From NCBI GenBank assembly GCA_001828545.1, contig MHYW01000119.1, forward strand, positions 5,481 through 12,384: 6,904 nucleotides of DNA, read 5' to 3'. The position numbers and the translations under genes are program-made. Below are positions 4,522 to 6,904 of the stretch, piece after piece (positions within the stretch are counted from its first letter, which is position 1; the number at the start of each line of letters is the position of its first letter). A model generated the notes under the pieces. The model did no database searches. It worked only from the letters and a program-made list of their open reading frames with translations, and was not told where the DNA came from. Source of the stretch: Planctomycetes bacterium RIFCSPHIGHO2_12_FULL_52_36. Lineage in GTDB: Bacteria > Planctomycetota > Brocadiia > Brocadiales > Bathyanammoxibiaceae.

Positions 4522-5886
4522 TTAAGGCACTATTCCGTAGGCCTTCATCTTTCTATATAGCCTGTCTCTGGAGAGGCCCAGCAGGTGGGAGGCCTTGGCC
4601 TTATTATGATTACATGCCAGGAGTGCCTGCTCTATGGCCTGTTTCTCTAGTTCCTTGAGGCTCATTACTCCCACCCTTTCTTTGGTAACGGATGTCTCCT
4701 TCTCTCTCTCCCCTCCCAACCCCTTTAGGACGTCAGCCGCTTCTACCCTCTCACCTTCCTTTTTAAATATGAGGACGTTTTCTATAAGCCTTTCCAGTTC
4801 CCTGACGTTGCCAGGGAAGGGATGGTTGGACAAGAGGGTAAGCGCCTCCGTAGAGAATTCCTTCGTAGCTTTGTTATATTTTTTAGAAAATTTCTGGAGG
4901 AAGTGGGTGGCCAGGGGAGGTACGTCCTCCTTTCTCTCCCTGAGCGGGGGGATCTCCAGTACAACGGTGGAGATGCGGTAGAAGAGGTCAGGGCGGAGGT
5001 ATTGTGTCTTCAATTCTTCCAGTGGGCGATGGGTAGCCGTTACGACCCTGGCCTGGAAGTCTACCTCCTTATGGGTGCCTAGCGGCCTGACCTTGCCTTC
5101 CTCCAGTGCCCGGAGGAGCTTGGGCTGGAGTTCCTTAGGCATATCCCCTATCTCGTCAAGGAAGAGCGTCCCATGAGAGGAGGCAAGGAACAGGCCCTGG
5201 GCATCCCTGATGGCCCCGGTAAAGGCCCCCTTCTTGTGTCCGAAGAGCTCGCTCTCCAGAAGTTCCCTGGGGATGGCCGCACAGTTAACTCCCACAAAGG
5301 GCCCCTGGGAGTATGGGCTCCGGTAATGGATATACCTTGCCAGCACCTCCTTCCCGCTCCCGGTCTCCCCGAGGATAAGTATGGGCGCATCGCTTACGGC
5401 AGCGGTACCAGCCCTTTCCAGCACCTTTCTCATCTTTTCAGAGGAAGCAACCATCTCCTGCCCCCCTGTAACCAGGGACCTAAGCGTCTCTACCTCCCTC
5501 TTTAATTTTTGCACGTCTACCGCCTTGCGTATCTTCTTCCTCAGGAGTTCTTCCTCAAAAGGTTTAAGGAGATAGTCCTCCGCCCCTTTTTTTACCGCCT
5601 CTACGGCCGACTCTATGGTGCCGTAACCGGTCATAATGAAGACTGGGATTCCCCTGTTACGGTCTTTTATCTTCTCCAGCAAGGCCATCCCATCCATACC
5701 CGGCATCACCAGGTCTGCCAGGACGACCTGCACGCCTGGTTCTCCGCCTAAGGCGGAGAGTTTTTCAAGGGCTTCTTCGCCAGAAGTAGTCCCTATGGCC
5801 ATTAGGCCCTCCTTCTCAAAGACCTCTGAGAGGGTCTTTACCATCTGGGGGTCGTCGTCCACTATGAGGATTCTATCCGATGGCAT
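4522..5886 (-). CDS. Sigma-54-dependent response regulator, NtrC/AtoC/ZraR type
   Basis: Transcriptional activator that remodels RNA polymerase-sigma-54 by ATP hydrolysis. The receiver (1-118) has acidic Asp10-12, phospho-acceptor Asp58 in LADLVMPGMDG, Thr86 in MTGYGT and Lys108 in LLKPF. A helical linker (111-140) leads to the AAA+ domain: Walker A GETGSGKE (173-180), sigma-54-contacting GAFTGA loop (220-225), Walker B LFLDEIGD (241-248), arginine-finger region LRPDLFYR (297-304) and FPGNVRELE. A Fis-type helix-turn-helix closes the protein (about 408-452). All activator motifs are intact and the 454-residue length is typical. The ATG lies 1 nt after the kinase stop codon, with AGGAG inside the kinase end, so translation is probably coupled. 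A palindrome encodes residues 43-49, adding about four residues between receiver alpha2 and beta3. The nearby sigma-54 promoter suggests glnB as a target. Subfamily cannot be resolved; true NtrC is possible but not shown. Confidence 0.95.
   Translation of the reverse strand: MPSDRILIVDDDPQMVKTLSEVFEKEGLMAIGTTSGEEALEKLSALGGEPGVQVVLADLVMPGMDGMALLEKIKDRNRGIPVFIMTGYGTIESAVEAVKKGAEDYLLKPFEEELLRKKIRKAVDVQKLKREVETLRSLVTGGQEMVASSEKMRKVLERAGTAAVSDAPILILGETGSGKEVLARYIHYRSPYSQGPFVGVNCAAIPRELLESELFGHKKGAFTGAIRDAQGLFLASSHGTLFLDEIGDMPKELQPKLLRALEEGKVRPLGTHKEVDFQARVVTATHRPLEELKTQYLRPDLFYRISTVVLEIPPLRERKEDVPPLATHFLQKFSKKYNKATKEFSTEALTLLSNHPFPGNVRELERLIENVLIFKKEGERVEAADVLKGLGGEREKETSVTKERVGVMSLKELEKQAIEQALLACNHNKAKASHLLGLSRDRLYRKMKAYGIVP
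5741..5759. repeat. In-frame palindrome in the response-regulator receiver
   Basis: TCTCCGCCT and AGGCGGAGA form a perfect 9-bp palindrome around one A. Read on the minus strand it encodes about LSALGGE (residues 43-49), the surface loop just before the beta3 strand that carries Asp58. Compared with E. coli NtrC (Asp54), the stretch is about four residues longer. Its GCCT-n-AGGC core matches the palindrome in serS (34-50). Confidence 0.7.
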
Positions 5887-5887
5887 C

Positions 5888-6904
5888 CTAGCTCCTGATG
5901 TAGGGCAGTCTCATTGCCACTGTAGTACCCCTACCTTCCTGGCTCTCTGCCAGGACGTAGCCCCCGTGTTCCTCCACTACCCTTTTTACTATGGGCAGTC
6001 CAAGCCCTGTACCCAGTTTCTTTGTCGTATAAAAGGGCTCAAAGATGTGGGGGAACACGTCCATAGGTATCCCTGGGCCATTATCCACCACCACTACTTC
6101 CACCTCTCTGAGGTTCAGGATACCGGAATTGAGCCTTATCTCCCCGCCTTGTGGGAGGGCCTCAAGGCTATTCATGAGGAGGGAGGAGAGGGCCGTCTCA
6201 ATCTCAGTAGGGTTGGCATGGAGCTTTATCCCTTCCGTAGCCGATATATTAAGGGTGCATCTAACCTGTTTATGCCTGAAGGCCGTCTCATAGAACTGGC
6301 ACACCGCCTTCAAGAGGCCATTCAGGTCTACGGGCCACCTCTGCTGGACGGGCTTCCTGGCAAAACCTAGGGTATTCTGGACTGAGAGTTTGAGGGTCTG
6401 TAGACTCTCCCTGAGGGTCTCCACCTCTGAGGAGAGGGTGTCGTCCCCACGTATATTCTCTCTTATCTTTTCTACCTTTAAGAGGGCTACTGCCAGGGGG
6501 GTGTTAAGCTGATGTGCCAGACTGGCGGAGAGTTTGCCGAGGGCCGCCAGCCTTTCCACCTCCAACATCTTCTCCCGCCAGGAAATCCTGCCAGAGACGT
6601 CCCGGGCGCTCTCCACAAAGAACCCACCGGAGCCGTCTCCCACAAAGGAGAGACTGACGCTCACCTCCAGTACCTTTTTGCCCTTGTTCAGCCTCCTGGT
6701 CTCCCAATCCACCACCTCTTCCCCCTCCCTCACCTTTTCCAGGAGGCGGAAGAACTCCTCCTTGAGGTCTTCTGGAATGGTAGGCAGAGGTCTGTGCAGG
6801 AGTTCTTCTCTTTTAAAGCCGTAGAGCCTCTGGGCAAGGCAATTAGCCTCTGTTACCAGGCCCTTCGGACTGAGGAGGAGGTTGGCGTCCGGGCCTTTCT
6901 CAAA
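5888..6904 (-). CDS. PAS-domain sensor histidine kinase, 5' end outside window
   Basis: Autophosphorylating sensor that should phosphorylate the response regulator encoded 1 nt downstream. The frame is open through the right edge, so the GTG at 6733 is internal; 338 residues are visible. Residues 1-105 form a PAS domain (ANLLLSPKGLVTEANCLAQR, YGFKREELL, then the strands ending GGFFVESARDVSGR), probably the signal-sensing or relay part. The dimerisation helix follows with H-box ALGKLSASLAHQLNTPLAV; the phospho-accepting His is at codon 6514-6512. The ATPase domain has N-box LLMNSLEALPQGGEI, G1 VDNGPGIP, F-box FEPFYTTKK and G2 LGTGLGLPIVKRVVEEHGG. The protein ends soon after at LPYIRS. No transmembrane segment is seen in the visible part, so cytoplasmic or membrane location is open. 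The H-box HQLNTPL differs from NtrB's HEIKNPL, so I would not call it NtrB. Confident kinase, unknown signal. Confidence 0.95.
   Translation of the reverse strand, partial: FEKGPDANLLLSPKGLVTEANCLAQRLYGFKREELLHRPLPTIPEDLKEEFFRLLEKVREGEEVVDWETRRLNKGKKVLEVSVSLSFVGDGSGGFFVESARDVSGRISWREKMLEVERLAALGKLSASLAHQLNTPLAVALLKVEKIRENIRGDDTLSSEVETLRESLQTLKLSVQNTLGFARKPVQQRWPVDLNGLLKAVCQFYETAFRHKQVRCTLNISATEGIKLHANPTEIETALSSLLMNSLEALPQGGEIRLNSGILNLREVEVVVVDNGPGIPMDVFPHIFEPFYTTKKLGTGLGLPIVKRVVEEHGGYVLAESQEGRGTTVAMRLPYIRS

Noticed and set aside
5636..6370. Long + strand open frame (244 codons) opposite the kinase/regulator genes
   Set aside because: It lies antisense to two genes with complete, well-ordered domain motifs, and its translation shows no recognisable domain or ribosome binding site.

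Overview
The window looks like chromosomal DNA from an uncultivated-style Gram-negative bacterium: sigma-54 machinery, a PII protein, a secreted penicillin-acylase-type hydrolase and a moderately G+C-rich composition. Short G/C-rich palindromic repeats are scattered both between and inside genes. The inside-gene repeats, translated as GLKPA-type peptides, recall Nitrospirota, Desulfobacterota or Planctomycetota genomes. That placement is from memory of sequence style and was not tested.

Left half, + strand. First comes the 3' part of serS (seryl-tRNA synthetase), cut by the window edge. Next is a 220-residue three-helix membrane protein of unknown function with an excellent Shine-Dalgarno sequence. 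It is followed by a 142-bp array of back-to-back hairpins, then a 603-codon exported penicillin acylase family gene. The acylase keeps the Ser/Gln/Asn catalytic signature but has a much shortened beta chain. It carries one palindromic repeat in frame in its presumed excised spacer, and a second repeat supplies its stop codon.

Right half, - strand, read from right to left. A PAS-containing sensor histidine kinase (5' end outside the window) is followed after one nucleotide by a sigma-54-dependent NtrC-type response regulator. A 245-bp regulatory gap then leads to glnB (PII). The gap holds a near-perfect sigma-54 promoter aimed at glnB and two upstream dyads suited to an enhancer-binding protein. 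The simplest reading is a local circuit in which the kinase/regulator pair activates glnB. This PII has Phe at position 51, so it lacks the tyrosine that GlnD uridylylates in enterobacteria.

The most unusual theme is palindromic elements inside protein-coding genes: serS, the acylase and the response regulator each carry one in frame. All three sit where an insertion should be tolerated (coiled-coil region, excised spacer, receiver surface loop). This resembles the behaviour of Rickettsia palindromic elements.
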